Of a DNA stretch of 64,000 nt, positions 1-12,244 are shown one piece after another; position 1 is the first letter of the stretch, and every line of letters starts with the position of its first letter. The DNA comes from Xestospongia muta (Eukaryota; Porifera; Demospongiae; Haplosclerida; Petrosiidae). The translations under genes and the position numbers were made by a program. The stretch lies in assembly GCA_963693285.1 (NCBI GenBank), contig OY848929.1:3474501-3538500 (forward strand). The letters run 5' to 3'. Under the pieces are notes generated by a model that was given only the letters and a program-made list of their open reading frames with translations, did not search any database and had not been told where the DNA came from.

Positions 1-3000
1 GATTTAAAGAGTTTAGCAACTTTATCAGTCTTAAATCTTTGGATAAAATAGTTTAAATAGGTTAAAACTCTAAAATAAACTGTTTAGACCTTTTTGAAAG
101 TTAAGAAAGTTTAGAAATTAACTGTCAAAACTGCTTTATTTAGCTGATCTAAAGAGTTTAGCAACTTTATCAGTCTTAAATCTTTGGATAAAGTAGTTTA
201 AATAGGTTAAAACTCTAAAATAAACTGTTTAGACCTTTTTGAAAGTTAAGAAAGTTTAGAAATTAAGTGTCAAAACTGCTTTATTTAGCTGATCTAAAGA
301 GTTTAGCAACTTTATCAGTCTTAAATCTTTGGATAAAGTAGTTTAAATAGGTTAAAACTCTAAAATAAACTGTTTAGACCTTTTTGAAAGTTAAGAAAGT
401 TTAGAAATTAACTGTCAAAACTGCTTTATTTAGCTGATCTATAGAGTTTAGCAACTTTATCAGTTTTAAAACTTTGGATAATGTAGTTTAAATAGGTTAA
501 AACTCTAAAATAAACTGTTTAGACCTTTTTGAAAGTTAAGAAAGTTTAGAAATTAACTGTCAAAACTGCTTTATTAAGCTGATCTAAAGAGTTTAGCAAC
601 TTTATCAGTCTTAAATCTTTGGATAAAGTAGTTTAAATAGGTTAAAACTCTAAAATAAACTGTTTAGACCTTTTTGAAAGTTAAGAAAGTTTAGAAATTA
701 ACTGTCAAAACTGCTTTATTAAGCTGATCTAAAGAGTTTAGCAACTTTATCAGTCTTAAATCTTTGGATAAAGTAGTTTAAATAGGTTAAAACTCTAAAA
801 TAAACTGTTTAGACCTTTTTGAAAGTTAAGAAAGTTTAGAATTAACTGTCAGAACTGCTTTATTTGGCTGATCTAAAGAGTTTAGCAACTTTATCAGTTT
901 AAATCTTTGGATAAAGTAGTTTAAATAGGTTAAAACTCTGAAATAAACTGTTTAGGCCTTTTTGAAAGTTAAGAAAGTTTAGAAATTAACTGTCAAAACT
1001 GCTTTATTAAACTTTTTTAAAGATTTTAGCAATTTTATCAGTCTTAAATCTTTGGATAAAGTAGTTTTAATAGGTTAAAACTCTAAAATAAACTGTTTAG
1101 ACCATTTTCAAAGTTAAGAAAGTTTAGAAATGAACTGTCAAAACTGCTTTATTTAGCTGATCTAAAGAGTTTAGCCAATTTATCATTCTTAAATCTATGG
1201 ATTAAGTAGTTTAAATAGGTTAAAACTCTGAAATAAACTGTTTAGACGATTTTCAAAGTTTAGAAAGTTTAGAAATTAAGTGTCAAAATTGCTTTATTAA
1301 GCTGATCTAAAGAGTTTAGCAACTTTATCAGTCTTAAATCTTTGGATAAAATAGTTTAAATAGGTTAAAACTCTAAAATAAACTGTTTAGACCTTTTTGA
1401 AAGTTAAGAAAGTTTAGAAATTAAGTGTCAAAACTGCTTTATTTAGCTGATCTAAAGAGTTTAGCAACTTTATCAGTCTTAAAACTTTGGATAAAGTAGT
1501 TTAAATAGGTTAAAACTCTAAAATAAACTGTTTAGACCTTTTTGAAAGTTAAGAAAGTTTAGAAATTAAGTGTCAAAACTGCTTTATTAAACTGTTTTCA
1601 AGATTTTAGCAATTTTATCAGTCTTAAATCTTTGCATAAAGTAGTTTAAATAGGTTAAAACTATAAACTAAACTGTTTAGACCATTTTCTAAGTTAAGAA
1701 GGTCTAAAAATTAATTGTTAAAACTGCTTTATTTAGCTAATCTAAAGAGTTTAGCAAATTTATCAGTCTTAAATCTATGGATAAAGTAGTTTAAATAGGT
1801 TAAAACTCTGAAATAAACTGTTTAGACCATTTTCAAAGTTAAGAAAGTTTAGAAATTAACTGTCAAAACTGCTTCATTAAGCTGATCTAAAGAGTTCATC
1901 AACTTTATCTGACTTAAATCTTTGGATAAAGTAGTTTAAATAGGTTAAAAGTCTAAAATAAACTGTTTAGACCTTTTTGAAAGTTAACAAAGTTTAGAAA
2001 TTAAGTGTCAAAATTGCTTTATTAAGCTGATCTAAAGAGTTTAGCAACTTTATCAGTCTTAAATCTTTGGATAAAGTAGTTTAAACAAGTTAAAACTCTA
2101 AAATAAACTGTTTAGACCTTTTTCAAAGTTGAGAAAGTTTATAAATTAACTGTCAAAACTGCTTTATTAAGCTGATCTAAAGAGTTTAGCAACTTTATCA
2201 GTATTAAATCTTTGGATAAAGTAGTTTAAATAGGTTAAAACTGTAAAATAAACTGTTTAGACCTTTTTGAAAGTTGAGAAAGTTTAGAAATTAAGTGTCA
2301 AAACTGCTTTATTTAGCTGATCTAAAGAGTTTAGCAACTTTATCAGTCTTGAATCTTTGGATAAAGTAGTTTAAATAGGTTAAAACTCTAAAATAAACTG
2401 TTTAGACCTTTTTCAAAGTTAAGAAAGTTTAGAAATTAAGTGTCAAAACAGCTTTATCAAGCTGATCTAAAGAGTTTATCAACTTTATATACTTAAATCT
2501 TTGGATAAAGTAGTTTAAATAGGTTAAAACTCTAAAATAAACTGTTTAGAACTTTTTGAAAGTTAAGAAAGTTTAGAAATTAAGTGTCAAACCTGCTTTA
2601 TTAAGCTGATCTAAAGAGTTTAGGAACTTTAACCTATTTAAACTACTTTATCCAAAGATTCAAGACTGATAATGTTGATAAAATCTTTAGATCAGCTTAA
2701 CAAGCAGTTTTCTTAACTTTCAAAAAAGGTCTAAACAGTTTATTTTAGAGTTTTAACCTATTTAAACTACATTATCCAAAGATTTGAGAATGATAAAGTT
2801 CCTAAACTCATTAGATCAGCTTAGTATAGCAGTTTTGACACTTAATTTCTAAACGTTCTTAACTTTCAAAAAGGTCTAAACAGTTTATTTTAGAGTTTTA
2901 ACCTATTTAAACTACTTTATCCAAAGATTTAAGACTGATAAAGTTGCTAAACTCTTTAGATTAGCTTAATAAAGAAGTTTTGATAGTTAATTTCTAAGCT

Positions 3001-5564
3001 TTCTTAACTTTCAAAAAGGTCTAAACAGTTTATTTGAGAGTTTTAACCTATTTAAACTACATTATCCAAAGATTTGAGAATGATAAAGTTCCTAAACTCA
3101 CTAGATCAGCTTAGTATAGCAGTTTTGACAGTTAATTTCTAAACTTTCTTAAGTTTGAAAAAGCTCTCAACAGTTTATTTTAGATTTTTAAGCTATTTAA
3201 ACTAATTTCTACAATGATTTAAGACTGATAAAGTTGCTAAACTCTTTAGATCATGTTATTAAAGATGTTTCGACAGTTAATTTCTAAACTTTTTTAACTT
3301 AAAAAAGGTCTAAACAGTTTATTTTAGAGTTTTAACCTATTTAAACTACTTTATCCAAAGATGACTAATAAAAGTGCAAAACATTTTCAATCAGCTTAAT
3401 AAAGCAGTTTTAACAGTTAATTTTTAAACTTTCTTAACTATAAATATGGTCGAGATTGTTTATTTTAGAGTTTTAACCTATTTAAACTACTTTATCCAAA
3501 GATTCAATACTTATATATTTGCTAAACTCTTTAGATCAGCTAAATAAAGTAGTTTTTACAGTTAATTTCTAAATTTTCTTAACTTTGAAAAACGTCTAAA
3601 CAGTTTATTTTTGAGAGGTTTCACCTATTTAAACTGCTTAATCCAAAGATTTAAGACTGATAAAGTTGCTAAACTCTTTAGATCAGCTTAATAAAGCAAT
3701 TTTGACAGTTCATTTCTAAACTTTCTTAACTTTCAAAAAGCTCTCAACAGTTTATTTTCGAGATTTAACCTATTTAAACTAAATTTTCGCATGATTTACG
3801 TTTGATAAGGTTGATAATCTCTTTAGATCAGCTTATTAAAGTAGATTTGACAGTTAATTTCTAAACTTTCTTAACTTTCAAAAAGGTCTAAACAGTTTAT
3901 TTTAGAGTATTATTATTTATTTAATCTACTTTATCCAAAGATTTAAGTTTGATAAAGTTGGTATACTCTTTAGATCAGCTTAATAAAGCAGTTTTGACAG
4001 TTAATTTCTAAACTTTCTTAACTTTCAAAAAAGGTCTAAACAGTTTATTTTAGAGTTTTAACCTATTTAATTACTTTATCCAAAGATTTAAGACTGACAA
4101 AGTGCTAAACTCATTAGATCAGCTTAATAAAGCAGTTTTGACAGTTAATTTCTAAACTTTCTTAACTTTCAAAAAGGTCTAAACAGTTTATTTTAGAGTT
4201 TTAACCTATTTAAACTACTTTATCCAAAGATTTAAGACTGATAAATTTGCTAAACCTTTTATATCAGCTTAATAAAGCAGTTTTGACACTTAATTTCTAA
4301 ACTTTTTTAACTTTCATAGACGTATAAACAGTATATTTTAGACTTTTAACCTTTTTAAAATAGTTTATCTAAAAATCTTAGTCTGATATTTTTACTATAC
4401 TGTGTAGGTAGGCTTAATTAAACAGTTTTGACAGTTAATTTCTAAACTTTCAAAAGCTCAGAACAGTTTATTTTAGAGCTTTAAATTTATTTCAATTACT
4501 TTAGAAAGTTTAGAAATTAAGAGTGTAAACTGCTTTATTAAGTTGATCTAAAGAGTTTAGCAACTTTATCAGTCTTAAATCTTTGGATAAATTAGTTAAA
4601 TAGGTTAAAACTCTAAAATAAACTGTTTAGAACTTTTTGAAAGTTATTAAAGATTAGATATTAAATGTCAAAACTGCTTTATTAAGCTGATCTAAAGAGT
4701 TTAGGAACTTTGTCAGACTTAAATCTTTGGATAAAGTAGTTTAAATAGGTTAAAACTCTAAAATAAACTGTTTAGACCTTTTTGAAATTTAAGAACATTT
4801 AGAAATTAAATGTCAAAACTGCTTTATCAATCAGATCTAAAGAGTTTAGCAACTTTATCAGTCTTAAATCGTTGGATAGTTTAGTTTAAATTTGTTAAAA
4901 CTCTAAAATAAACTATTAAGAGCTTTTTGAAAATTGAGAAAGTGTAGAAATTAAGTGTCAAAACTGCTTTATTAAGCTGATCTAAAGAGTTTAGCAACTT
5001 TGTCAGACTTAAATCTTTGGATAAAGTAGTTTAAATAGGTTAAAACTCTAAAATAAACTGTTTAGACCTTTTTCAAAGTTAAGAAAGTTTAGAAATTAAG
5101 TGTCAAAACTGCTTTATTAAGCTGATCTAAAGAGTTTAGCAACTTTATCAGTCTTAAATCTTTGGATATTTTTTTTAAATAGGTTAAAACTCTAAAATAA
5201 ACTGTTTAGACCTTTTTGAAAGTTAAGAACATTTACAAATTAACTGTCAATACTGCTTTATTAGCCTGATCTAAAGAGTTTAGCAACTTTATCAGTCTTA
5301 TTTGTTTGGATAAATTACTATAAATAGGTTAAAACTCTAAAATAAACTGTTTAGACCTTTTTTAAAGTTAAGAAAGTTTAGAAATTAACTGTCAAACTGC
5401 TTTATTAAGGTGATCTAAAGAGGTTACCAACTTTATCAGTCTTAAATCATCAGAAATCAGTTTAAATAGGTCAAAACTCTAAAATAAACTGTTTAGACCT
5501 TTTTGATATTAAGAAAGTTTAGAAATTAAGTGTCAAAACTGCTTTATTAAGCTGATCTAAAGAC
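1..5564. repeat. 145-bp AT-rich satellite array, first block
   Basis: A monomer of 145 bp repeats head to tail; the landmark gatctaaagagtttagcaac recurs at about 146, 291 and 436. Copies from 1 to about 2630 run forward, about 2631-4499 run as the reverse complement, and about 4500-5564 run forward again. Early copies are nearly identical; copies in the inverted stretch and near 4300-4500 are more diverged, with small indels. No coding potential is seen. The window starts inside the array, so its left end is unknown. Confidence 0.97.
2631..4499 (-). repeat. inverted segment of the 145-bp satellite
   Basis: Within the array the monomers switch to the opposite strand at about 2630, inside a monomer (gagtttaggaacttt is followed at once by aacctatttaaactac), and switch back at about 4500. 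The segment is more diverged than the flanking forward monomers. Confidence 0.9.
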
Positions 5565-5671
5565 ATTTAAACATAGAATTGAATTGAGCTTTATGAACGT
5601 GATAGAATTCTGAAAAAAGACAACAGAACGATTCGGCCAAAGGCCTTCATCAGCTCTTTATGAAACAATGG
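5565..5671 (+). repeat. left inverted arm of PLE 1
   Basis: Reverse complement of 6915-7021 with few mismatches, including the palindromic ggccaaaggcc and the stretch gagctttatgaacgtgatag. It contains the hammerhead-like core in minus orientation. Confidence 0.9.
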
Positions 5672-5699
5672 CAAAGAACAGTCACTTAAAATCAACTTT

Positions 5700-6715
5700 C
5701 TTCAGCTATGAGGATGCAATATATGAACGAACAGATGGTACAGCTATGTGATCCCCACTATCATCTGCATTGGCTAATATCTTCATGGAAGACTTTGAAA
5801 ACACAGCTATTGCTACATTCCACTTACAACCTAAATTTTGGAAGAGATATGTAGATGACACTTTCGTCATTTGGCCACACAACAACTCCTCCTTACAAGA
5901 ATTCCTGTCTCATATCAATGGTCTACATGATAGAATCAAGTTCACAATGGAGATTGAGAACAACAACTCTATTGCCTTCTTAGATGTACTTGTTTCTAAA
6001 AACAATAGTAGACTGACCACAACTGTTTACAGGAAACCTACACATACTGATAGATACCTGAATTACAGATCCAACCACCACCCACTCATCAAATCAGGTA
6101 TTATCAAATGCCTCAGGAACAGGGCCCTCAATGTCTGCTCAGAAGGAAACTTCCCCTCTGAGTTAAACAGATTATACAATGTCTTCAGAGCTAATGGATA
6201 TTCATCAAGTCGAGTAAACAACAGCCTTAAACCTTCAAGGCTCAAGAGAAATGAAGATGCTTCCACCCCTCCCTGCGACCTTTTAACAAAGACAGACAGG
6301 AAGAGAACCCTAGTTCTCCCTTATGTCAAAGGCCTCAGTGAGGACATTGGGAGAGCCTGTCGCTTCCTTAACATCACAACAGCCTTTTCCTCAAAATACA
6401 CACTCAGAAGGTCCTTATCATGGGTCAAGATCCCCACTCCACAGGAAGAAAAGATTGGTGTCATCTATAGGATCCCCTGTGGATGTGGAACTATCTACAT
6501 CGGAAAAACAGGCCGAACATTGAAGACTAGGATAGCTGAACATAAAAGAGCTGTCATGAACAGAGATACCAACAACGCTCTTGCATGCCACTACATTGAC
6601 ACAGGACACAGGATTTTATGGTTAGAAAGCCATCTACATCAAAACCACTAGCAACACCATCAACTCTGATCCAGGCTTAATCATCAATCCTACCTGGACT
6701 TCTCTATTCTGCAGT
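5700..6715 (+). pseudogene. Penelope reverse transcriptase (C-terminal part) plus GIY-YIG endonuclease, broken
   Basis: The longest open piece is 5770-6651 (293 codons). The same frame extends upstream through a finger/palm segment (YEDAIYERTDGTAM) that meets an in-frame TGA where PLEs normally have Gly of AMGSPLS. The polymerase motif YVDDTF is present (about residues 27-32 of the open piece). A GIY-YIG-like module follows (GVIYRIPCGCGTIYIGKTGR), then EHKRAV. After 6651 homology continues in another frame (IKTTSNTINSDPGLIINP), so there is a frameshift near the C-terminus. The N-terminal half of the RT is absent. Confidence 0.88.
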
Positions 6716-6914
6716 AAACGATCTTTATAACTTATAGCCACTCCCACAATTAATTAACCAGTTCGCGTTCATTTCCTGCCTCGTGGTACAACTCTATGCT
6801 CTTGATCTCCAACATGGTACAAATTAGCATCCTTCTCTATCTCCCTAGGACAACGTCTGGCCTACATAATAATTGTAAACATCATGCATTTGCTATATAA
6901 GTGACTATTTTTTT

Positions 6915-7021
6915 CCATTGTTTCATAAACAGCTGATGAAGGCCTTTGGCCGAAACGTTCTGTTATCTTTTTTCAGAATTCTATCACGTTCATAAAGCTC
7001 AACTAATTTCTATATTTAAAT
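6915..7021 (+). repeat. right inverted arm of PLE 1
   Basis: Pairs with 5565-5671 as an inverted repeat and contains the hammerhead-like core on the plus strand at 6933-6956. Confidence 0.9.
6931..6995 (+). ncRNA. hammerhead-ribozyme-like motif in PLE 1
   Basis: The sequence shows CTGATGA (6933-6939), a GGCC-TTT-GGCC hairpin (stem II) and GAAAC (6952-6956), the conserved core order of a hammerhead ribozyme. A possible stem III is TTCTG pairing with CAGAA about 17 nt downstream. There is one extra A between CTGATGA and the GGCC stem, and I cannot confirm stem I or the cleavage triplet. Hammerhead motifs are known in the terminal repeats of Penelope-like elements, which supports the call. Confidence 0.55.
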
Positions 7022-7054
7022 ATGAATAACGTGATAAACAAAATTCCTACTTCT

Positions 7055-8437
7055 GATACAAAGAGTTTAGCAACTTTATCGGTCTTAAATCTTTGGATAA
7101 AGTAGTTTAAATACGTTAAAACTCTGAAATAAACTCTTTAGACCTTTTTGAAAGTTAAGAAAGTTTACAAACCCTTAACTGTCAATACTGCTTTATTAAG
7201 CTGATCTAAAGAGTTTAGCAACTTTATCCTCTTAAATCTTTGGATAAAATAGTTTAAATAGGTTAAAACTCTAAAATAAACTGTTTAGACCTAGTTTAGA
7301 AAGTTTAGAAATTAACTGTCAAAACTGCTTTATTAACATGATATAAAGAGTTTAGCAACTTTATCAGTCTTAAATCTTTGGATAAAATAGTTTAAATAGG
7401 TTAAAACTCTAAAATAAACTGTTTAGAGCTTTTTGAAACTTAAGAAAGTTTAGAAATTAACTGTCAATACTGCTTTATTAAGCTGATCTAAAGAGTTTAG
7501 CAACTTTATTCTCTTAAATCTTTGGATAAAATAGTTTAAATAGGTTAAAACTCTAAAATAAACTGTTTAGACCTTTTTGAAGTTTAGAAAGTTTAGAAAT
7601 TAACTGTCAAAACTGCTTTATTAAATCGTTGGATAAATTAGTTTAAATAGGTTAAATCTCTAAAATAAACTGTTTAGACCTTATTGAAAGTTAAGAAAGT
7701 TTAGAAATTAACTGTCAAAACTGCTTAATTAAGCTGATCTAAAAAGTTTAGCAACTTTATCAGTCTTAAATCTTTGAATATTGTTGTTTGAATAGGTTAA
7801 AACTCTAAAATAAACTGTTTAGAGCTTTTGAAATTTAAGAAAATTTAAAATTTAACTCTTAAAACTGCTCAATTAAGCTGATCTATTTAAACTATTTATC
7901 TAAAAATGTAAGAAATGATAGATTTGCGAAACTCTTTATATCAGCTTAATTAAGGTGTTTGACAGTTAATTTCTAAACATTTTTAACTTTCAAAAAGGTC
8001 TAAACAGTTTAGTTTAGAGTTTTAACATATTTAAACTAATTCATCCAAAGATTAAAGAGAGATAATGTTACTAAACTCTTTAGATCAGCTTAATTAACCA
8101 GTTTCAATAGTTAATTTCTAAAGTTTTTAAAGCTCGGAGTAGTTTATTTTAGAGTTTTAACTTATTTAAACTAATTTATTATAACATTTAAGACTGATAA
8201 TCAGCTTAATGACAGTTAATTTCTAAACTTTCTTAACTTTCAAAAAGCTCTAAACAGTTTCTTTTATAGTTTAAACAGTTTATTTTATAGTTTTTACCTA
8301 TTTAAACTACTTCATCCAAAGATTGTAGACTGATAAAGTTACTAAAGTCTTTACATCAGCTTAATTAAGCAGTTTTGATAGTTAATTTTTAAACTTTCTT
8401 AACTTTGAAAAAGGTCTAAATATTTTATTTTAGAGTA
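7055..8437. repeat. 145-bp satellite, second block
   Basis: The same satellite resumes after PLE 1. Monomers run forward to about 7885 and then inverted to about 8437, with more deletions than in the first block (for example the compressed copies near 7600-7700 and 8200-8300). Confidence 0.95.
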
Positions 8438-8514
8438 GAAACATTAAAAGTCGTTTTTCCTTTTAGACAGAGGAGCACTAATATAGATATGTTTATATAC
8501 ATTTATACAAAAAA

Positions 8515-8705
8515 CTACATATTATACCAAAGTACAATAATGTTTAATTGGTCATCTTCATCATCGTCCCAGTCCTGTGAGCCCATTGCAATCAGATCCA
8601 CAGCTTGATCCAGGAGATCATCTTTAGTCATAGGACGAATGAGATTTTCTGTGCTACCAAGAGGAGGAATGTCATCATCTTCATCAAAGATTTCTAAATT
8701 TACTT
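8515..8705 (-). CDS. possible last exon of an unrecognised minus-strand gene
   Basis: On the minus strand an acceptor (tttttactatag) is followed by a 191-nt open stretch ending in a stop at 8515. It encodes an acidic C-terminus with DEDDDIPPLGS and SQDWDDDEDDQ. The first in-frame codon is split (phase 1). I recognise no family. Composition differs from the satellite next to it. It could be a remnant; no complete gene could be assembled upstream. Confidence 0.3.
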
Positions 8706-8759
8706 CTATAGTAAAAACAATAGTACCAATTAATTTTGTTACCCATTGGTTCATTTAGG

Positions 8760-9460
8760 AGTATATATATATATATTCCAAGTTATACTGTAAATCTTGG
8801 CCAAGTGTAACTTCTTTGAATCAGTAAGATTGCCAGAATATAAGTAGCCATCTTAGGACATTGCTGATACAGGATGTAAATGTTGTACTCAGTTGGCTGA
8901 GAAGCCACTCTAGCCAGCCAAGACTACATATTATCTTAGTACATAAACAAGCGTGTACTTAGTGTATTTATTTGGTTAATGTTCAACATATAGACAGTAT
9001 AAGATGTGTATAGAACATCTAGTTCAAAGTCTTCTTCAACCCACTTTACCAAAAAATGGATATTGTGGCAATGACAGTTCTATTGTTTTGTCCACATATC
9101 AGTTATGAATGTTTACTGATGAGGGAATATATGGTCACACGTTGTCTTTTTGTCCTACAACAATATGGCTAACATACAAGTAGCACCTAACAAATAGTAT
9201 GCACAACTTCAAATTCATATGAATTTAATAGTCCAACAATTTCTATTCAAAATTCCACTTACCACTCACTAAAAATAATATTGTGTAATAAGGTGTGACC
9301 ACTTTACTCAGGTATGTGTTGAAACTAGGCTCTTTACCTGTTTTAAACCTAATCACTTGTATGTGCAATACAACTATTTAGCAAACACAAGCATTTAATT
9401 TAATTCATAATAATTGCTTCCTATCTACTATGTTTAATACAATTAATACAAAGTTAGCTT
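8760..9460. other. no recognisable gene
   Basis: AT-rich unique-looking sequence with a short (TA)n run at about 8763-8776. No supported ORF, RNA gene or repeat was seen. Confidence 0.6.
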
Positions 9461-9690
9461 TTTAGGGAACTTAATTAATAATTGCTGAAGCATACCTTTT
9501 CTTGGACATCCTGCTTTGAGCTTAATGAGAGACGGCTTCACTTTCTGAGGCTTGGTCAAAATAATTATCATATTTTAGGGAACTTAAATAATAATTGCTG
9601 AAAGCATACCTTTTTCTTGGACATGCTGCTTTGAGCTTAATGAGAGACGGCTTCACTTTCTGATGCTTGGTCAAAGTAATTATCATATTT
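9461..9690. repeat. tandem duplication of ~112 bp containing an exon-like piece
   Basis: Two direct copies, about 9461-9572 and 9573-9690, share ctttgagcttaatgagagac and ggcttcactttctga. On the minus strand each carries a donor-like AAAAG/gtatgc. The open frames (one acidic, ending AVSH-stop; one basic) are too short to assign. Confidence 0.75.
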
Positions 9691-10380
9691 AACCACAGTT
9701 TCTTTTTCATCTTGTGTTAACTTTAAACTTTAAGAAACAGTTAGGTTTAGCAGATGAACATCCAGTACCACTCACCTGTTACTCTAAAACTGCAGCAGGT
9801 TTGCTATCTTGAATCTTAAGGGAATAAATAATTGTTTGTCATGACCATTATCATCATGGTTTTCAATGTAGGGTAATCAGTCCATCCAACAGATCAAGTA
9901 AATAAATAAGCACATGTGCATGTTTATATATATGTATGCATACATATACAATACACACACATATATAAACAAGTCACCCATTAAGGGCATTGTACCTAAA
10001 AACAGCCAGAACAAGTAGTAATATCCATCCCTTCCAGTATAGTTTCGATATGGCTAAATTAGGTCTTTTAAACGTTAAAGGTATAGATATAGATGAAAGG
10101 GGACTACAGGCTGTGATGTCCAATATTCTCTAGTAATGGCACCCTAGGAATGTCTACAAGGTATTGAACAATTGAATATAGGTGATCAGGAATGACATAA
10201 TTAAAACGATACTATAAATTTAGGAGTATACAGAAAGAAGAGCTAGTCACACATGTGAAAAATACAAATCTATTTATCCTTTAAATGTCATCCTATTACC
10301 TAAGAGACATATTCGTCTAAAGAATAAAATGTGAAGAAGCAATCCATACCAAGGATTGGCTTTTATACACTACAGTCATA
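9691..10380. other. no gene recognised; short CATA/CA repeats
   Basis: AT-rich sequence with imperfect (TATG)/(CATA) and (CA)n runs at about 9915-9970. Nothing else was recognised. Confidence 0.5.
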
Positions 10381-10930
10381 ATTATGAGTACAACATCTGA
10401 CCTTACAAACTGTTATCAGAAAATATTGTCACTTTCCAGATCAGAAACGGAATACAAACATCACTATAGAGATAGTTAAAAAGATATTACTGCACAACAC
10501 AGGAACGTGGACATGAATGATCGGGTCTGGCAATTAATTATTCATGATGGGTGTTAACTTTTTAAAAATAAAATTTTGTTAATTAATCAAATGACCTGCT
10601 TTATACGAAGTCTTTGGCAACGTCTGTTAGTGAAATACAATCAAGTTTTTCTTTTGGATATAAAGTACCATAATGTCGCTTAGTCGTACCTGTGTTATTT
10701 TATTCGTAAATATGACTTCACACTCCTGAGGGAAATAAAGATCTCTTGTACATATACAATATATAAACTTACAAACTGTTGTCAAAAAATAATTGTCACA
10801 TCCCAGATCATCATCTTTGTTGCAGAAATATATACCAACGTCACTATAGAAATAGTTAAAAAGATACTATTGCACAACAGTTATCAGAGAACTATATCAG
10901 TTCAGTATGACTAGAAGTATATTATCAAAG
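10381..10930 (+). repeat. diverged copy of the long repeat family, plus orientation
   Basis: Matches 16430-16920 and 19370-19880 over several hundred bases, including cttacaaactgttatcag, ctttggcaacgtctgttag and gacttcacactcctgag. An inverted partner lies at about 33230-33510. Confidence 0.85.
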
Positions 10931-12165
10931 AAAGAAAGCACAGTAACTTAATGTAATCACATATTTTCTAAGGAAGAGGTTAGCAAAGATCATCCTTAGA
11001 ACTCAATTAAGTATTATCAGAAAAGGCTAAATATTCATGCATACAAATCAAAAATATATATGAATAAATAATTCAAGCCATATCAATTAATTAGTACATT
11101 TATAGTACAACAGAACAAGTCTGAATAAAACCAGGAGGGTGGAAATTTATGCCACAGGAATCGAAGAATAGAACGCAAGTAAAGTGTACAGAACAGTTAT
11201 TTATATTAAAATACAGGGTGATGTAAGAACTCAACAAAAGAATTATACACTAAGACACGTTACTTTAGGATATACTGAAATGAGTGTTCTTTAGAGGAGT
11301 GTACACAGGAGGACACATATACATACTAGCACACAATGAATGGGAATGGATACAGTGAACATAGTGGACTTAAGAACAATAATAGGTAAAGATATAGGGT
11401 TACTTAAATGGTAATATTGACAATTGGACACAATGAGGGTTACATTAAGGGACAGTGGATAGAATCTTCTTTGGACATGGTGATCATAGTGGAGTTAGCA
11501 ACATAAAAGGTAAGGACACTAGTTACCTATAGGAATATGATGATTGTTACATTAGAGGACGATGGACATAGTTTACTTCACAAAATAAGTCTTCTCTTCA
11601 GGTGATGAATCACCTTTGCTCTAGTGTGTAAAGAGATTCATTAATTTACAAGCAGATGTACTAGAAAAAGAAGGGCCATTATTATCAGATGCAACCAAAA
11701 GCACTAGATACAAGCTAGGTGGTAACGTGTTAAGTCTTCAGGTAAAAAACCTGAGGATAGTAGGAAATGGGTGAGGTATATACCATCACACCCTAATAGA
11801 AACTACACACACAAACCTGTATCGAACTAGAAGCACCACACCCACTCATTAAGCTTTCATAGCCACACCTACTAACTATTTTGGGTGTGGCTTATTTTGA
11901 CCACACCTTATTTTTTAACGAATGCTTAAGTAGTCTCATTTTCCACCCAAAAAAGCCTTGGTACGTATGTATGTATAAGGCTGGCAACAAACTGTTAATT
12001 AGTTGCTTGTGACTTCGTCAGCTTTTTTGCTCTGGATGATATACTCTCCTTTGTCCTTTGCTTTTAAAAGCATAATCATCTAATACTTACTTACCTTTAC
12101 CTATTGTTAGAGATTATATAATTGTGCATGATATATAACATACAGATACCCAACTTTTTACGGTA
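10931..12165. other. diverged duplicon sequence, no gene recognised
   Basis: Parts resemble the 15.6-15.75 kb segment (for example taggtaaggacac and repeated ggacagtggatag-type motifs). A CCACACC-rich stretch lies at about 11850-11915. No coding region is supported. Confidence 0.5.
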
Positions 12166-12169
12166 ACTA

Positions 12170-12230
12170 TGTAATACTACCACATGTAATACTACCAAAC
12201 ATAACACTGCCAAATGTAATACTGCCAGTC
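12170..12230 (+). repeat. 15-bp minisatellite bordering the exon array (left)
   Basis: Four imperfect 15-bp units of the type gtaatactaccacat / ataacactgccaaat. The same unit occurs in the opposite orientation at 13920-13975, so the array between them lies within an inverted repeat. Confidence 0.85.
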
Positions 12231-12244
12231 ATTACATTACACGT

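Larger units (their letters stand above)
5565..7021 (+). mobile_element. Penelope-like element (PLE 1), 5'-truncated, with inverted terminal arms
   Basis: An insertion of about 1.46 kb in the satellite, bounded by about 107-bp inverted arms (5565-5671 and 6915-7021) that are roughly 90% identical as reverse complements. Between them lies the 3' half of a Penelope-type reverse transcriptase followed by a GIY-YIG endonuclease, an order specific to Penelope-like elements. The arms fit the terminal repeats of PLEs, here inverted. The coding part is broken, so this copy is dead. Confidence 0.9.

Noticed and set aside
8515..8754. 79-codon frame starting MNQWVTKL as a full gene
   Set aside because: The N-terminal part lies before a strong acceptor; only the part from 8705 down looks exon-like.
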